Assembly: GCF_011046485.1 (NCBI RefSeq)
Contig: NZ_CP049256.1
Location: 1,116,001 to 1,180,000 of the forward strand
From: Microbacterium sp. 4R-513
GTDB lineage: Bacteria > Actinomycetota > Actinomycetes > Actinomycetales > Microbacteriaceae
Direction of reading: 5' to 3'
DNA: 64,000 nucleotides
Every line of letters starts with the position of its first letter. The stretch's first letter is position 1. A program made the position numbers and the translations under genes. The notes beneath the pieces are model-generated. The model saw only the letters and a program-made list of their open reading frames with translations, had not been told where the DNA came from and did no database searches. Below are positions 16,771-26,848 of this stretch, piece by piece.

Positions 16771-18452
16771 TGGATGCCGCAACCCTGTGGAGCGGCATCC
16801 TCCAGATCGCGACGGTCGTCCTGATCCTCGTCCTGCTCTACCGACCTCTCGGAGACTGGATCGCCCGCGTCTACACAAGCGCGAAGGACTGGCGCGTCGA
16901 GCGCGGCGTCTATCGTCTCGTCGGCGTCGACCCTGCTTCGGAGCAGACCTGGCAGGCCTATGTGCGCGGTGTCCTCGCCTTTTCGCTGGTCGGCGTGCTG
17001 CTTGTCTACGGGCTCCAGCGCCTTCAGGCGGTACTGCCGTACTCGCTCGGGCTCCCCCCTGTGCCCGAGGGCCTCTCGTTCAACACGGCGATCTCGTTCG
17101 TCACCAACACGAACTGGCAGTCCTACTCGCCCGAGCTGACGATGGGGTACACCGTTCAGCTCGCGGGCCTCGCCGTGCAGAACTTCGTCTCGGCGGCCGT
17201 CGGCATCGCCGTCGCGATCGCCCTCGTACGCGGCTTCGCGCGCCGCGGATCCACGACGATCGGCAACTTCTGGGTCGACCTGGTGCGCGGGATCACGAGG
17301 CTTCTGCTCCCCCTCGCGATCATCGCGGCGATCGCGCTGCTCGCCGCCGGCGTCGTCCAGAACTTCCACGGCTTCACCGATGTCGGGACCCTCTCGGGCG
17401 GCACGCAGGTGCTGCCCGGCGGCCCCGTCGCGAGCCAGGAGGCCATCAAGGAGCTCGGGACGAACGGCGGCGGGTTCTTCAACGCGAACTCGGCGCACCC
17501 GTTCGAGAATCCGACGCCGTGGACCAGCCTCCTGCAGATCCTGCTCATCCTCGCGATCCCGTTCGCGATGCCTCGCGCATTCGGCCGGATGGTCGGCGAT
17601 GACCGCCAGGGCTACGCCATCGTCGCCGTCATGGCCTCGCTCGCGGTCGTGTCGATCGCCGCCGTCAGCTGGCTCGAGTCCCTCGGGCTCGGGACGGCGC
17701 CGCAGCTCGCGGGAGCCGCCATGGAGGGCAAGGAGCAGCGGTTCGGCATCCTCGGTTCGGCGTTCTTCGCCGGCGCGACGACCCTCACATCGACGGGCGC
17801 CGTCAACTCGATGCACGACTCGTACACCGCCCTCGGAGGCATGGTGCCGATGGTCGACATGATGCTCGGCGAAGTCGCGCCCGGCGGTGTCGGCTCCGGC
17901 CTCTACGGAATGCTCGTCCTCGCCGTCATCGCGGTCTTCGTCGGAGGGCTGCTCGTCGGCCGCACCCCGGAGTACCTCGGCAAGAAGATCGGCCCGCGTG
18001 AGATCAAGCTCGCAAGCCTCTACATCCTCGTGACGCCGATCCTCGTGCTCACAGGCAGCGCGCTGAGCTTCGCCATCCCGCTCGTGCGGCAAGAGGTTGA
18101 GAACGTCTCGATCTCGAACCCGGGCGTGCACGGTCTGAGCGAAGTGCTCTACGCATTCACCTCAGCGGCCAACAACAACGGCTCGGCATTCGCGGGGCTG
18201 ACAGCCGACACGCCATGGCTCAACACAGCGCTCGGCGTCGCGATGCTCTTTGGACGTTTCGTACCCATCGTGCTCGTGCTCGCGCTCGCCGGCTCCCTCG
18301 CCGCCCAGGAGCGCATCCCGTCGACGACCGGAACGCTGCCCACCTACCGTCCGCAGTTCGTCGGCCTCCTCGCCGTCGTCGCGGTCGTCATCACGGCACT
18401 CACCTACTTCCCTGTTCTCACGCTGGGTCCGCTGGCGGAAGGGCTCGTCTGA
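16770..18452 (+). CDS. kdpA: Potassium-transporting ATPase subunit KdpA
   Basis: The K+-selective channel-like subunit of the high-affinity Kdp pump, 560 residues, ten membrane helices. Selectivity-loop motifs are visible: [33 protein letters not shown], a [14 protein letters not shown] loop, and the final [16 protein letters not shown] start shares one base with the kdpF stop. Followed by kdpB after one nucleotide. The complete kdpFABC set is present here and is followed by its sensor and regulator. Confidence 0.98.
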   Translation: MDAATLWSGILQIATVVLILVLLYRPLGDWIARVYTSAKDWRVERGVYRLVGVDPASEQTWQAYVRGVLAFSLVGVLLVYGLQRLQAVLPYSLGLPPVPEGLSFNTAISFVTNTNWQSYSPELTMGYTVQLAGLAVQNFVSAAVGIAVAIALVRGFARRGSTTIGNFWVDLVRGITRLLLPLAIIAAIALLAAGVVQNFHGFTDVGTLSGGTQVLPGGPVASQEAIKELGTNGGGFFNANSAHPFENPTPWTSLLQILLILAIPFAMPRAFGRMVGDDRQGYAIVAVMASLAVVSIAAVSWLESLGLGTAPQLAGAAMEGKEQRFGILGSAFFAGATTLTSTGAVNSMHDSYTALGGMVPMVDMMLGEVAPGGVGSGLYGMLVLAVIAVFVGGLLVGRTPEYLGKKIGPREIKLASLYILVTPILVLTGSALSFAIPLVRQEVENVSISNPGVHGLSEVLYAFTSAANNNGSAFAGLTADTPWLNTALGVAMLFGRFVPIVLVLALAGSLAAQERIPSTTGTLPTYRPQFVGLLAVVAVVITALTYFPVLTLGPLAEGLV

Positions 18453-18453
18453 A

Positions 18454-20739
18454 ATGGCCTCGATTCTCACCACCTCGTCGGCTCCTGAACCCTCTGAAGG
18501 GCCGATCGGCGGTTCGATCACCCCGAAGCCGCCGCGCGGTCGCGCCTTCACCTGGGCGCAGCTCGTCAACGCGCTTCCGGCCGCACTTCGCAAGCTCCAC
18601 CCCGCCGCGCTGTGGCGCAACCCGGTCATGTTCCTCGTCTGGGTCGGAGCCGCCTTCACGACAGTGCTCGCGATCGCCGAGCCCCTCCTCGGCTCGGAGG
18701 TGTCCGGCGGCACCCCGGTTCCGTTCGGCTTCACGTGGAGCATCGCGATCTGGCTCTGGCTCACCGTCCTCTTCGCGAACCTCGCCGAGGCCGTCGCGGA
18801 GGGTCGCGGCAAGGCTCAGGCGGCGACGCTCCGAAAGACCCGCACCTCGACGATGGCCCATCGCGTCACCGCCTACGACGAGACGACGGATGCCACGGCC
18901 CGCGGCGCCGAGCTCGTGCAGGTGGCCTCGTCCGAACTCACCCTCGGGGACGTCGTCGTCGTGACGGCCGGCGAGCTCATCCCGGGCGACGGCGACATCG
19001 TCTCCGGCATCGCGACCGTGGACGAGTCGGCGATCACGGGCGAGTCCGCGCCCGTGATCCGGGAGTCGGGCGGCGACCGGAGCGCCGTGACCGGCGGAAC
19101 ACGCGTGCTGTCGGACCGGATCGTCGTGCGCATCACGTCGAAGCCCGGCGAGACGTTCGTCGACCGCATGATCGCGCTCGTCGAGGGTGCGAGCCGGCAG
19201 AAGACGCCGAACGAGATCGCGCTCGGGATCCTTCTCGCGAGCCTGTCGATCGTCTTCGTCGTCGTCGTGCTGACGCTCAACCCCATCGCGTCCTATGCGG
19301 CGTCGCCGGTGAGCATCGCGGTGCTCGTCGCACTCCTCGTGTGCCTCATCCCCACGACGATCGGGGCGCTCCTCTCGGCGATCGGCATCGCCGGGATGGA
19401 CCGGCTCGTGCAGCGGAACGTGCTCGCGATGTCGGGCCGTGCCGTGGAGGCAGCGGGCGACGTCACGACGCTGCTCCTCGACAAGACCGGAACGATCACG
19501 TACGGCAATCGTCGTGCGACGGACTTCATCCTGCTCGCCGCGCTCCCTGAGCCCGTCGAAGGGTCGAACGCCGGCGAACTCGCCCACGCCGCCGCTCTCT
19601 CATCCCTCGCCGACCCCACACCCGAGGGCACGTCGGTCGTCGAGCTGGCCGCGGTGCGCGGCATCCATGTCTCCCTCCCGACGGATGCCGTCATCGTTCC
19701 CTTCACGGCGCAGACGCGGATGAGCGGGGTCGACCTCGCCGACGGCACGCAGGTGCGCAAGGGCGCCGGGTCTGCCGTCACCGCGTGGCTCGAGGTATCC
19801 GGATCGCCTCTCTCGTCAGAGGTGCGCGACCGGCTCAGGAGCGTGACCGACGATATCGCCGCATCGGGCGGGACGCCGCTCGTCGTAGCGGTTCTCGACC
19901 CCTCGACGAGCTCGGGGACCGCGGGGGGCTTCGGGACCGCTGGGCGCTTCGGGACCGCTGGGGGCTCAGGGACCGCGGGGGCCTCCGGGACGGGAGCAGG
20001 GCGTGTCCTCGGCGTGATCCACCTCAAGGACGTCGTGAAGGACGGCTTGCGCGATCGCTTCGCGGAGCTCCGCTCGATGGGCATCCGCACCGTCATGATC
20101 ACGGGCGACAACCCGCTCACGGCCCGCGCGATCGCCAAGGAGGCGGGCGTCGACGACTATCTCGCCGAGGCGACGCCCGAGGACAAGCTGGCCCTCATCA
20201 AGCGCGAGCAGCAGGGAGGCAACCTCGTCGCGATGACGGGCGACGGCACCAACGACGCGCCCGCGCTCGCACAGGCCGACGTCGGCGTTGCCATGAACAC
20301 CGGCACGGCGGCGGCCAAGGAGGCCGGCAACATGGTCGACCTCGACAGCGACCCGACGAAGCTGATCGACATCGTGCGGATCGGCAAGCAGCTGCTCATC
20401 ACGCGCGGCGCGCTGACGACGTTCTCGCTCGCGAACGACATCGCGAAGTACTTCGCCATCATCCCGGCGATGTTCATGGGGGTGTTCCCCGGCCTCGCGG
20501 CGCTCAACGTCATGCAGCTCAGCTCGCCGGCGTCCGCGGTGACCAGCGCGATCATCTTCAACGCGATCATCATCGTGCTGCTCATCCCGCTCGCCCTCCG
20601 GGGCGTCGCCTATCGTCCGGCGAGCGCGTCGTCGATCCTCAGCCGCAACCTCCTCGTCTACGGACTCGGCGGGATCATCGCGCCGTTCATCGGCATCAAG
20701 CTCATCGACATCGTCGTGAGCCTCGTCCCCGGATTCTGA
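18454..20739 (+). CDS. kdpB: Potassium-transporting ATPase ATP-binding subunit KdpB
   Basis: P-type ATPase subunit that powers K+ uptake; 761 residues against about 680-700 in most relatives. Motifs: TGES in the actuator domain, phosphorylated Asp343 in DKTGTIT, and [20 protein letters not shown]. The N-terminus has an extra 40 or so residues. Two in-frame insertions are unusual. Residues about 363-371 (LPEPVEGS) are encoded by a dispersed palindromic repeat. Residues about 482-515 form a GTAG-repeat stretch between PLVVAV and [10 protein letters not shown], in the nucleotide/phosphorylation region. Neither interrupts a known catalytic motif, so the pump may still work. The start is the ATG at 18454; the reading frame extends upstream inside kdpA but without family similarity. 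Confidence 0.96.
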   Translation: MASILTTSSAPEPSEGPIGGSITPKPPRGRAFTWAQLVNALPAALRKLHPAALWRNPVMFLVWVGAAFTTVLAIAEPLLGSEVSGGTPVPFGFTWSIAIWLWLTVLFANLAEAVAEGRGKAQAATLRKTRTSTMAHRVTAYDETTDATARGAELVQVASSELTLGDVVVVTAGELIPGDGDIVSGIATVDESAITGESAPVIRESGGDRSAVTGGTRVLSDRIVVRITSKPGETFVDRMIALVEGASRQKTPNEIALGILLASLSIVFVVVVLTLNPIASYAASPVSIAVLVALLVCLIPTTIGALLSAIGIAGMDRLVQRNVLAMSGRAVEAAGDVTTLLLDKTGTITYGNRRATDFILLAALPEPVEGSNAGELAHAAALSSLADPTPEGTSVVELAAVRGIHVSLPTDAVIVPFTAQTRMSGVDLADGTQVRKGAGSAVTAWLEVSGSPLSSEVRDRLRSVTDDIAASGGTPLVVAVLDPSTSSGTAGGFGTAGRFGTAGGSGTAGASGTGAGRVLGVIHLKDVVKDGLRDRFAELRSMGIRTVMITGDNPLTARAIAKEAGVDDYLAEATPEDKLALIKREQQGGNLVAMTGDGTNDAPALAQADVGVAMNTGTAAAKEAGNMVDLDSDPTKLIDIVRIGKQLLITRGALTTFSLANDIAKYFAIIPAMFMGVFPGLAALNVMQLSSPASAVTSAIIFNAIIIVLLIPLALRGVAYRPASASSILSRNLLVYGLGGIIAPFIGIKLIDIVVSLVPGF
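19543..19565 (+). repeat. Dispersed palindromic element inside kdpB, copy 1
   Basis: The segment CTCCCTGAGCCCGTCGAAGG and its next three bases closely match the core (TTCCTGAGCCCGTCGAAGGG) of the 59-bp repeats at 41161-41337. Here it is read in frame as LPEPVEG. The unit contains an imperfect inverted repeat (CCCTGAGC facing the GTCGAAGGG side). Confidence 0.6.
19897..20000 (+). repeat. In-frame 18-nt tandem repeats inside kdpB
   Basis: Begins with CCCTCGACGAGCTCGGGGAC, a variant of the same palindromic element, and continues with about four degenerate copies of an 18-nt unit like CGGGACCGCTGGGCGCTT. Each unit is read as GTAGxx, so length changes keep the frame. It has no counterpart in the KdpB sequences I know. 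Confidence 0.65.
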
Positions 20740-20761
20740 CCCGGCTCTCGTAAGGAAACCC

Positions 20762-21367
20762 ATGTCCACGCGAACCACCCTCCGCACGACGGGCGTCGCT
20801 GTCCGCGCCATGCTCGTTTTCACGGTCGTGCTCGGCCTCGGCTACACGCTGCTCATCACCGGCGTCGGACAGCTGGTCCTGCCGTGGCAGGCGAACGGCT
20901 CCCTGGTCGACAACGCCCGGGGTGAGACCGTCGGCAGCGCGCTCATCGGGCAGTCATGGACCGATGCCGATGGCTCACCGCTGCGGCAGTATTTCCAGTC
21001 CCGTCCCTCCGCCGCGGGTGACGGGTACGACGGCGCGGCGTCGAGCGGTTCGAACTACGGCTCCGAGAACGACCACCTCGTGAACGCGATCGAGGAGCGG
21101 CAGGCCTCCATCTCAGCCCTGGACGGCGTCGACGTCGCCGATATCCCGGCCGACGCCGTCACGGCCTCCGCGTCCGGCCTCGACCCGCACATCAGCCCGG
21201 CATACGCGCTGCTCCAAGTGTCGCGGGTCGCCTCCGCCCGCGGGCTCGCGGAGGACGAGGTGCGCGCCCTCGTCGAGGCGCACATCCAGCAGCGCGACCT
21301 CGGATACCTGGGCGAGCCCCGCGTCAACGTCCTCGAGCTCAACCTGGCACTCGATGCGCACCGCTGA
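20762..21367 (+). CDS. kdpC: Potassium-transporting ATPase subunit KdpC
   Basis: Single-pass accessory subunit of the Kdp pump, thought to raise ATP affinity; 201 residues. One N-terminal membrane helix (residues about 15-38) is followed by an extracytoplasmic domain. Family blocks are GSALIGQSW, YFQSRPSAAGDGYDGAASSGSNYGSEN, SASGLDPHISPAYALLQVSRVA and LNLALDA. ATG start preceded by AAGGAAA. It follows kdpB by 22 nt. A 200-nt gap separates it from kdpD. Confidence 0.97.
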   Translation: MSTRTTLRTTGVAVRAMLVFTVVLGLGYTLLITGVGQLVLPWQANGSLVDNARGETVGSALIGQSWTDADGSPLRQYFQSRPSAAGDGYDGAASSGSNYGSENDHLVNAIEERQASISALDGVDVADIPADAVTASASGLDPHISPAYALLQVSRVASARGLAEDEVRALVEAHIQQRDLGYLGEPRVNVLELNLALDAHR

Positions 21368-21400
21368 GCCGACGGCGCCGCTCCGTCCACCCTCGCTCAC

Positions 21401-21493
21401 CCGCGGCATCCGGCGGGTCCCGTGCCCACCCAGCCGCCAACCTCCGCGGGCGAGCAGCCCACCGCCCCGCTCGGCCGCGGCATCCGGCGGGTC
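21401..21493. repeat. Direct repeat pair between kdpC and kdpD
   Basis: Two identical 19-bp copies of CCGCGGCATCCGGCGGGTC lie at 21401-21419 and 21475-21493, 74 bp apart. Each contains the over-represented GGCATCC heptamer. The rest of the gap carries no gene and no clear promoter, apart from the GGAAGGAGG ribosome site of kdpD. Confidence 0.5.
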
Positions 21494-21570
21494 GCCCCAC
21501 AGCGCACCGACACAATGCCGCGGGTGAGTGACACCATCGATACGAGCAGGTCGGGAAGGAGGCTCCGCCG

Positions 21571-24094
21571 ATGAAACGAGGACGGCTGCGGGTGCTCCTG
21601 GGCGCCGCGCCCGGCGTGGGCAAGACGTACGAGATGCTCGAAGAGGGACGGCGGCTGCGTGCCGACGGACGGGATGTCGTGATCGGCCTCGTCGAGACGC
21701 ACGGGCGCTCCGCGACGGCCTCGCTGACGGAGGGGTTGCCGATCGTTCCCCGTCGCACCGTGCGCCACCGCGACGTCGAGCTGAGCGAGCTCGATGTCGA
21801 GGCGGTCAAGGAGCGGCATCCGGATATCGCCCTCGTCGACGAGCTCGCGCACACCAACGCGCCCGGCTCGCGCCACGAGAAGCGCTGGCAGGACGTCCAA
21901 GAGCTGCTCGACGACGGAATCGACGTCATCACGACCGTCAACGTGCAGCACATCGAGTCGCTGGGCGACGTCGTCGAGCAGATCACGGGCGTCGCACAGC
22001 GCGAGACGGTTCCGGATGCCGTGGTCCGAGGTGCCGATCAGGTCGAGGTCGTCGACCTCGCCCCCCAGTCGCTGCGCGACCGACTCTCGGCCGGGCTCGT
22101 CTACCCCGCGGAGCGGATCGACGCCGCCCTGTCGAACTACTTCCGCCTGGGCAACCTCACGGCTCTCCGCGAACTCGCGCTCCTGTGGCTCGCCGATGAG
22201 GTCGACAGCGCGCTCAAGCTCTACCGCGCCGAGCACGGCATCGAGGGCACGTGGCAGGCGCGCGAGCGCGTCGTCGTCGCACTGACGGGCGGGTCGGAGG
22301 GCGAGACGCTGATCCGCCGCGGCGCCCGCATCGCCGCGCGATCGGCGGGGGGAGAGCTGCTCGCCGTTCACGTGTCCAGCCAGGACGGTCTGCGCGCCGC
22401 GACACCCGGCGCGCTCGCGCAGCAGCGGGCTCTGGTCGAGTCTCTCGGCGGCACCTATCACCAGGTGGTCGGCGACGACGTCCCGCGCGCGCTCGTCGAC
22501 TTCGCCCGCTCGGTCAACGCGACACAGCTCGTCATCGGCGCGAGCCGACGCGGGCGCCTCGCGACGCTCCTCACCGGCGCCGGCATCGGCGCGACCGTCG
22601 TTCGGGAATCCGGCGACATCGACGTGCACATCGTGACGCATGCCGCTGCCGCGCGCGGCGTGCACCTCCCGCGCGTGACCGGCGGCGCGCTGAGCGTCAA
22701 GCGCCGCAGCCTCGGCTTCGCCCTCGCGCTCGTCGGCGGACCGCTGCTGTCGTGGCTGCTCTACGCCACCTCGAGCAACGACTCCATCACGGCCGATGTG
22801 CTGGCCTACCAGCTGCTCGTCGTGGTCGTGGCGCTCGTCGGCGGCATCTGGCCGGCCCTGTTCGCCGCGGTCCTGTCGGGATTGACGCTCGACTTCCTCT
22901 TCATCGCACCGCTCTTCACCGTCACGATCGCCGACCCGGACCATGCGCTGTCGCTCGTGCTCTACGTCGTCATCGCGATCCTCGTCAGCTGGGTCGTCGA
23001 CCAGGCCGCACGCCGCACGCGGGTGGCGCAGCGAGCGGCCGCCGAGTCGGAGCTCCTCGCCACCGTCGCCGGCAGCGTCCTGCGCGGCGAGAGCGCGATC
23101 CCCGCCCTGGTGAGCCGTACGCGGGAGGCGTTCGGCATGACCGGCGTGCGGCTCGTAGCGGCAGACGGCCGAGTGCTCGCCACCGACGGCGAACCCGTAC
23201 CCGACGAGCGCATGACGCGGCTCCCCGTGGGCGACCCCGCGGAGCCGAGTGCGTTCCTCGAACTGCACGGAGGGGGAGATGGATGCCTCGGCCCGCCGGC
23301 TCCTCGACGTCACCATCGCGCAGCTCGGCGCGGCGCTCGAGCACTCCGCGCTGACCGAGACGGCCCGCGAGGTCGGCCTCCTCGCCGAGACCGACCAGGT
23401 GCGCTCGGCGCTCCTGTCGGCCGTGAGCCACGATCTCCGTCGGCCCCTCGCCGCCGCCGTCGCGGCGATCGGCGGCCTGCGCGCCGCGGGACCGAGCCTC
23501 AGTGCAGAAGACCGGCAAGAGCTCCTGGCGACGGCTGACGAGAGCCTCGCGACCCTCTCGGCGCTCGTCACCGATCTGCTCGATGTGAGCCGCGTGCAGG
23601 CCGGGGTGCTCGCCGTGTCGGTCTCGGCCGTCGACTCGGCGGGCACGATCCTCGCCGCCGTCGACGAGCTCGGCCTCGGGCCGGACGCCGTCGAGCTCTC
23701 ACTCGACCCGGACCTGCCCGCGCTGCGCGCCGATCCTGTGCTGCTGCAGCGCGTCGTCGTCAACGTCCTCGCCAACGCCGTGCGGTACACCGCGCCGGGT
23801 ACGCGGGTGCGGGTCGCGACGAGCCGCCTGGGCTCGCGCGCCCAGATCCGCGTCGTCGACCACGGCGCGGGGGTCGCACCAGAACGGCAGGACGACATCT
23901 TCTCTCCCTTCCAACGCCTCGGCGACACCGACAACACGACCGGCCTGGGGCTCGGCCTCGCTCTCTCGCGCGGGTTCGCCGAGGGGATGGGCGGCACGCT
24001 GACGCCGGAGGACACCCCGGGCGGCGGACTGACGATGGTCGTCGAGCTGCCCGTTGCCGAGGCATCCGTCCCCGTTCGAGAGGCCGCGCAGTGA
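21571..24094 (+). pseudogene. kdpD: Kdp sensor histidine kinase KdpD, +1 frameshift
   Basis: Sensor kinase for potassium limitation, 840 residues when the frame is restored. Order: N-terminal KdpD domain with a Walker-like GAAPGVGKTYEML; a USP-like domain; four membrane helices around residues 380-480; a GAF-like region; a dimerisation helix with the phosphorylated His in SAVSHDLRRPLAA; and an ATPase domain (NVLANAVRYT; GLGLGLALSRG). The G5 run at 23272-23276 has one G too many: the frame reads FLELHGG, then the correct continuation EMDASARRLLDV lies one base later and runs clean to 24094. Either the gene is broken between the sensor and kinase halves or the base is an assembly error. GGAAGGAGG precedes the ATG. 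The stop overlaps kdpE. Confidence 0.93.
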
Positions 24095-24783
24095 AGATCC
24101 TCATCGCCGACGACGACCCGCAGCTCGTCCGGGCTCTGCGCATCACGCTCGGTGCGCACGGCTACGAGGTCGTCGCGGCGCCCGACGGGGCCGCCGCGAT
24201 CGCCCTCGCGGCCCAGGCGCATCCAGACATCGTGCTGCTGGACCTCGGGATGCCGCGCCTCGACGGGGTCGCCGTCATCCAGGGCCTGCGCGGCTGGACG
24301 AGCGTGCCGATCATCGTGGTCTCGGGCCGCACGGGCTCCGCCGACAAGGTCGAGGCGCTGGATGCCGGAGCCGACGACTACGTCACGAAGCCGTTCCAGA
24401 TCGACGAGCTCCTCGCGCGCCTGCGTGCCCTGTCCCGTCGTGCCGGTGCGGCGGGCGGCGAGCCCGTCGTGTCGTTCGCCGACGTCACGATCGACCTCGC
24501 GGCCAAGACCGTCACCCGCGCCGGCTCGCGCGTGCACCTCACGCCGACCGAGTGGCGGATGCTCGAGTTCCTCGCCCGCAACGCCGGCTCGCTCGTGACC
24601 CGGCAGACGCTGCTCAAGGACATCTGGGGCACCGACCAGGTCGCCGACACCGGGTACCTTCGGCTCTACATGTCGCAGCTGCGCAAGAAGCTCGAGCCCG
24701 ACCCCGCGCGCCCGGCCCACCTGCTGACCGAGTCCGGCATGGGCTACCGCCTCGTCCTCACCCACGCTCCGGCCCCGGCCTGA
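24091..24783 (+). CDS. kdpE: Kdp operon response regulator KdpE
   Basis: OmpR-type response regulator, 230 residues, that activates kdp transcription when phosphorylated by KdpD. The receiver domain has acidic residues in IADDDPQ, phosphoacceptor Asp51 in VLLDLGMP, and a Lys in DYVTKPF. The C-terminal winged helix is VHLTPTEWRMLEFLARNAGS through DTGYLRLYMSQLRKKLE. The GTG at 24091 overlaps the kdpD stop as GTGA. It is the last gene of the potassium block; a hairpin follows at 24827. Confidence 0.96.
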   Translation: MKILIADDDPQLVRALRITLGAHGYEVVAAPDGAAAIALAAQAHPDIVLLDLGMPRLDGVAVIQGLRGWTSVPIIVVSGRTGSADKVEALDAGADDYVTKPFQIDELLARLRALSRRAGAAGGEPVVSFADVTIDLAAKTVTRAGSRVHLTPTEWRMLEFLARNAGSLVTRQTLLKDIWGTDQVADTGYLRLYMSQLRKKLEPDPARPAHLLTESGMGYRLVLTHAPAPA

Positions 24784-24826
24784 CCTCCGGGCGGCCCCGG
24801 CGCCGGGCATCCGTTCCCGCACCCGG

Positions 24827-24849
24827 TCGACAGGTGGTCGACCTGTCGA
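24827..24849. terminator. Hairpin between convergent kdpE and terC-like gene
   Basis: TCGACAGGT (24827-24835) and ACCTGTCGA (24841-24849) form a perfect 9-bp stem with a 5-nt loop between two converging genes. There is no T-tract. Its position suggests a bidirectional terminator. Confidence 0.6.
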
Positions 24850-24907
24850 TGAGAGCGGCGACTCGTGGCGCCGAGCGCGCCGGGACGGGTCGGTCGAAGG
24901 CGACGCG

Positions 24908-25801
24908 TCAGCCCAGGCCGCCGCGCTCGAGGGTCGAGCCGTCGCCCTGGACGGGCTTGCGCGAGAGGCCGACCGCGCCCGCGCCCGGCTCGGCGGACAG
25001 GGCCGCGGTGACCGCGACGGACTCGTCGACGTCGGGGTACTGCGGGCGCAGCTGCACGGGCGTGCGCGTGCGCTGCTCGCGCTTGGCCTTGCGCGCGGAG
25101 TAGGTGAGGTTGAGGGCCTCGACGAAGATTGCAAACACCATCGGCCCGTAGATGAAGGCCTTGTCGATCTTTAAGTGGAAGCCCTCGGCGATCAGGAAGA
25201 CGCCGATCAGCAGCAGGAACGACAGTGCGAGCATCTTGACCGTCGGATGCTTGTTCACGAACGCGAAGATGAAGCGCGACGCGAAGAGCATGATGCCGAA
25301 CGAGAGCACGACGACCGTGATGATCACGATCATGTTCGACGTCATGCCCACCGCCGTGATGACGGAGTCGAGCGAGAACACGATGTCGAGGAGGAGGATC
25401 TGCGCGATCACCGCGCCGAAGGTGACGCTTCTGCCGCCTGAGGCTCCGTGCTCCTCCGCGGCCCCCTCGAGCTTGTGGTGGATCTCGGTGACGGCCTTGT
25501 AGACGAGGAAGAGACCGCCCGCGATGAGGATGAAGTCCTTCCACGAGAAGTCGATGCCCCACAGAGTGACGACGGGCTCGGTCAGGGTGATGATCCACCC
25601 CGCCGCGAACACGAGCAGCACCCGGATGAGCATCGCGAGCGTGAGGCCGAGGTTGCGCGCCCGGGCCTGCTGCTCCTTGGGCAGCTTCGAGGCGAGGATC
25701 GAGATGAAGATGACGTTGTCGACGCCCAGGACGATCTCGAGGACGAAGAGAGTGAAGAAGACGGCGATCAGGTCGGGCGTGAGCTCGAGCGAGAAGTCCA
25801 T
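24908..25801 (-). CDS. TerC family integral membrane protein
   Basis: A 297-residue membrane protein with seven to eight helices and a hydrophilic C-terminal tail of about 70 residues. The two TerC signatures with conserved acidic residues inside helices are present: LEIVLGVDNVIFISILASKL near residue 22, and LLLDIVFSLDSVITAVGM near residue 140. Family members are implicated in tellurite resistance and, more recently, manganese export; which applies here is unknown. Start ATG 25801; TAGGCT lies 6 nt upstream (minus strand), so the transcript is probably leaderless. No other ter genes are nearby. Confidence 0.93.
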   Translation of the reverse strand: MDFSLELTPDLIAVFFTLFVLEIVLGVDNVIFISILASKLPKEQQARARNLGLTLAMLIRVLLVFAAGWIITLTEPVVTLWGIDFSWKDFILIAGGLFLVYKAVTEIHHKLEGAAEEHGASGGRSVTFGAVIAQILLLDIVFSLDSVITAVGMTSNMIVIITVVVLSFGIMLFASRFIFAFVNKHPTVKMLALSFLLLIGVFLIAEGFHLKIDKAFIYGPMVFAIFVEALNLTYSARKAKREQRTRTPVQLRPQYPDVDESVAVTAALSAEPGAGAVGLSRKPVQGDGSTLERGGLG

Positions 25802-25814
25802 GCGGTCAGCCTAA

Positions 25815-25852
25815 GGGGAGGGGATGCCTCGACCCCGAGGCATCCCCTCCCC
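25815..25852 (-). terminator. Strong terminator hairpin after the ArsR-SRPBCC operon
   Basis: A perfect 17-bp inverted repeat (25815-25831 and 25836-25852) with a 4-nt loop begins 12 nt after the SRPBCC stop. The stem contains GGATGCCTCG, the over-represented motif of this genome. It lies just upstream of the terC-like promoter. Confidence 0.8.
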
Positions 25853-25863
25853 TCCGCGGTGCG

Positions 25864-26847
25864 TCAGCCGACGCGCTCGAGAACCCCCTCGAGGCGGCCG
25901 TAGCTCGCCTCCATGCCCTCGGTCATGCCGGTCGCGAGCACCATGTCGCGCGTCTGGCGGTCGGGATACTCGATGACGAGCGTGATGAGCGTCGCGCCGT
26001 CCTCCTCCTCGAGGCTCAGGTCGTTGAGCGTCGAGGGGTAGTCGGTGCCGGTCATGTGCTCCGTCGTGACGGCGCGGCGCGGCGCCTCGGACAGGAGCGT
26101 CTCGCCGTCGAACCCGAACGCCTCGCCGGGCCCACCGTCGACCGGCTCCCACGCGTAGCGGTACCGGCCGCCGACCGAGGGGTCGATCTCGCACACCGAC
26201 ATGCGCCAGCCGTCCGGGCCGAGCAGCCATTGCTTCATGAGCTCCGGCTCCTGGTGCGCGCGCCACACCAGGTCGCGCGGACCTTCGACGAGCCGCGTGA
26301 TCCGCACGTGCGTGTCGTCGAGGATCTCGGTCTGCGTCCCCTTGCCGGCGGCGTAGGCGCGCAGGCCCTCGAGCACGCGGTCGAGCTGGTTCATCGCCAG
26401 CGTCGAGCCTTCGACGGCGCCCATCTCGACGACCTTCTCCAGGGCCTCTGCCGAGTCGAAGTGCGTCGTGTTGACCAGCCGCGATCCGGTGGCGGTCGGC
26501 GCGAACGTGAACACCATGCGCGAGGTGGGCATGTCGGCCACGACCTCGCCGTCCTCATTCGCGAACGAGTCGAGTGCGGTGAACGTGCGAGGCCCGTCGA
26601 TCTCGAGGAACTCCCACACCCCGTCGAACTGCTCGCCCTTCGGGCCCGTCATGTGATACCTCGCGCGGCCTCCGGCGGAGAGGTCGAACTCGGTGAAGGT
26701 GGCGGGGTAGCCGGGAGGGCCCCAGAACCGCTCGAGCTGACGCGGCTCGGTGAAGGCCTCCCAGAGCCGCTCGACCGGAGCGGCGAACTCGGCCGTGAGC
26801 GTCATGGTGAGGGCTTCGGCATCGGTGGTGACGTCGGTGACGGGCAT
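25864..26847 (-). CDS. Tandem SRPBCC (AHSA1-like) domain protein
   Basis: A 327-residue cytoplasmic protein made of two START-like SRPBCC/AHSA1 domains. The first (residues about 10-150) begins LTAEFAAPVERLWEAFTEPRQLERFWGP; the second (about 170-325) begins HVRITRLVEGPRDLVWRAHQEPELMKQWLLGP. Both share the pattern of a Trp after the first helix. Such proteins bind hydrophobic ligands; none is assigned. The ATG at 26847, with AAGGAG upstream, was chosen. It is the second gene of an operon with the ArsR regulator, a very common actinobacterial pair; a strong terminator follows. Confidence 0.9.
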   Translation of the reverse strand: MPVTDVTTDAEALTMTLTAEFAAPVERLWEAFTEPRQLERFWGPPGYPATFTEFDLSAGGRARYHMTGPKGEQFDGVWEFLEIDGPRTFTALDSFANEDGEVVADMPTSRMVFTFAPTATGSRLVNTTHFDSAEALEKVVEMGAVEGSTLAMNQLDRVLEGLRAYAAGKGTQTEILDDTHVRITRLVEGPRDLVWRAHQEPELMKQWLLGPDGWRMSVCEIDPSVGGRYRYAWEPVDGGPGEAFGFDGETLLSEAPRRAVTTEHMTGTDYPSTLNDLSLEEEDGATLITLVIEYPDRQTRDMVLATGMTEGMEASYGRLEGVLERVG

Positions 26848-26848
26848 G

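Noticed and set aside
23249..24094. A separate short histidine kinase gene
   Set aside because: Its apparent start codon gives a non-homologous leader and the upstream half of KdpD ends in the wrong frame; a frameshifted single kdpD explains both.
21397..25134. A 1245-codon open frame on the minus strand
   Set aside because: Opposite kdpD and kdpE; same compositional shadow with no recognisable domain.
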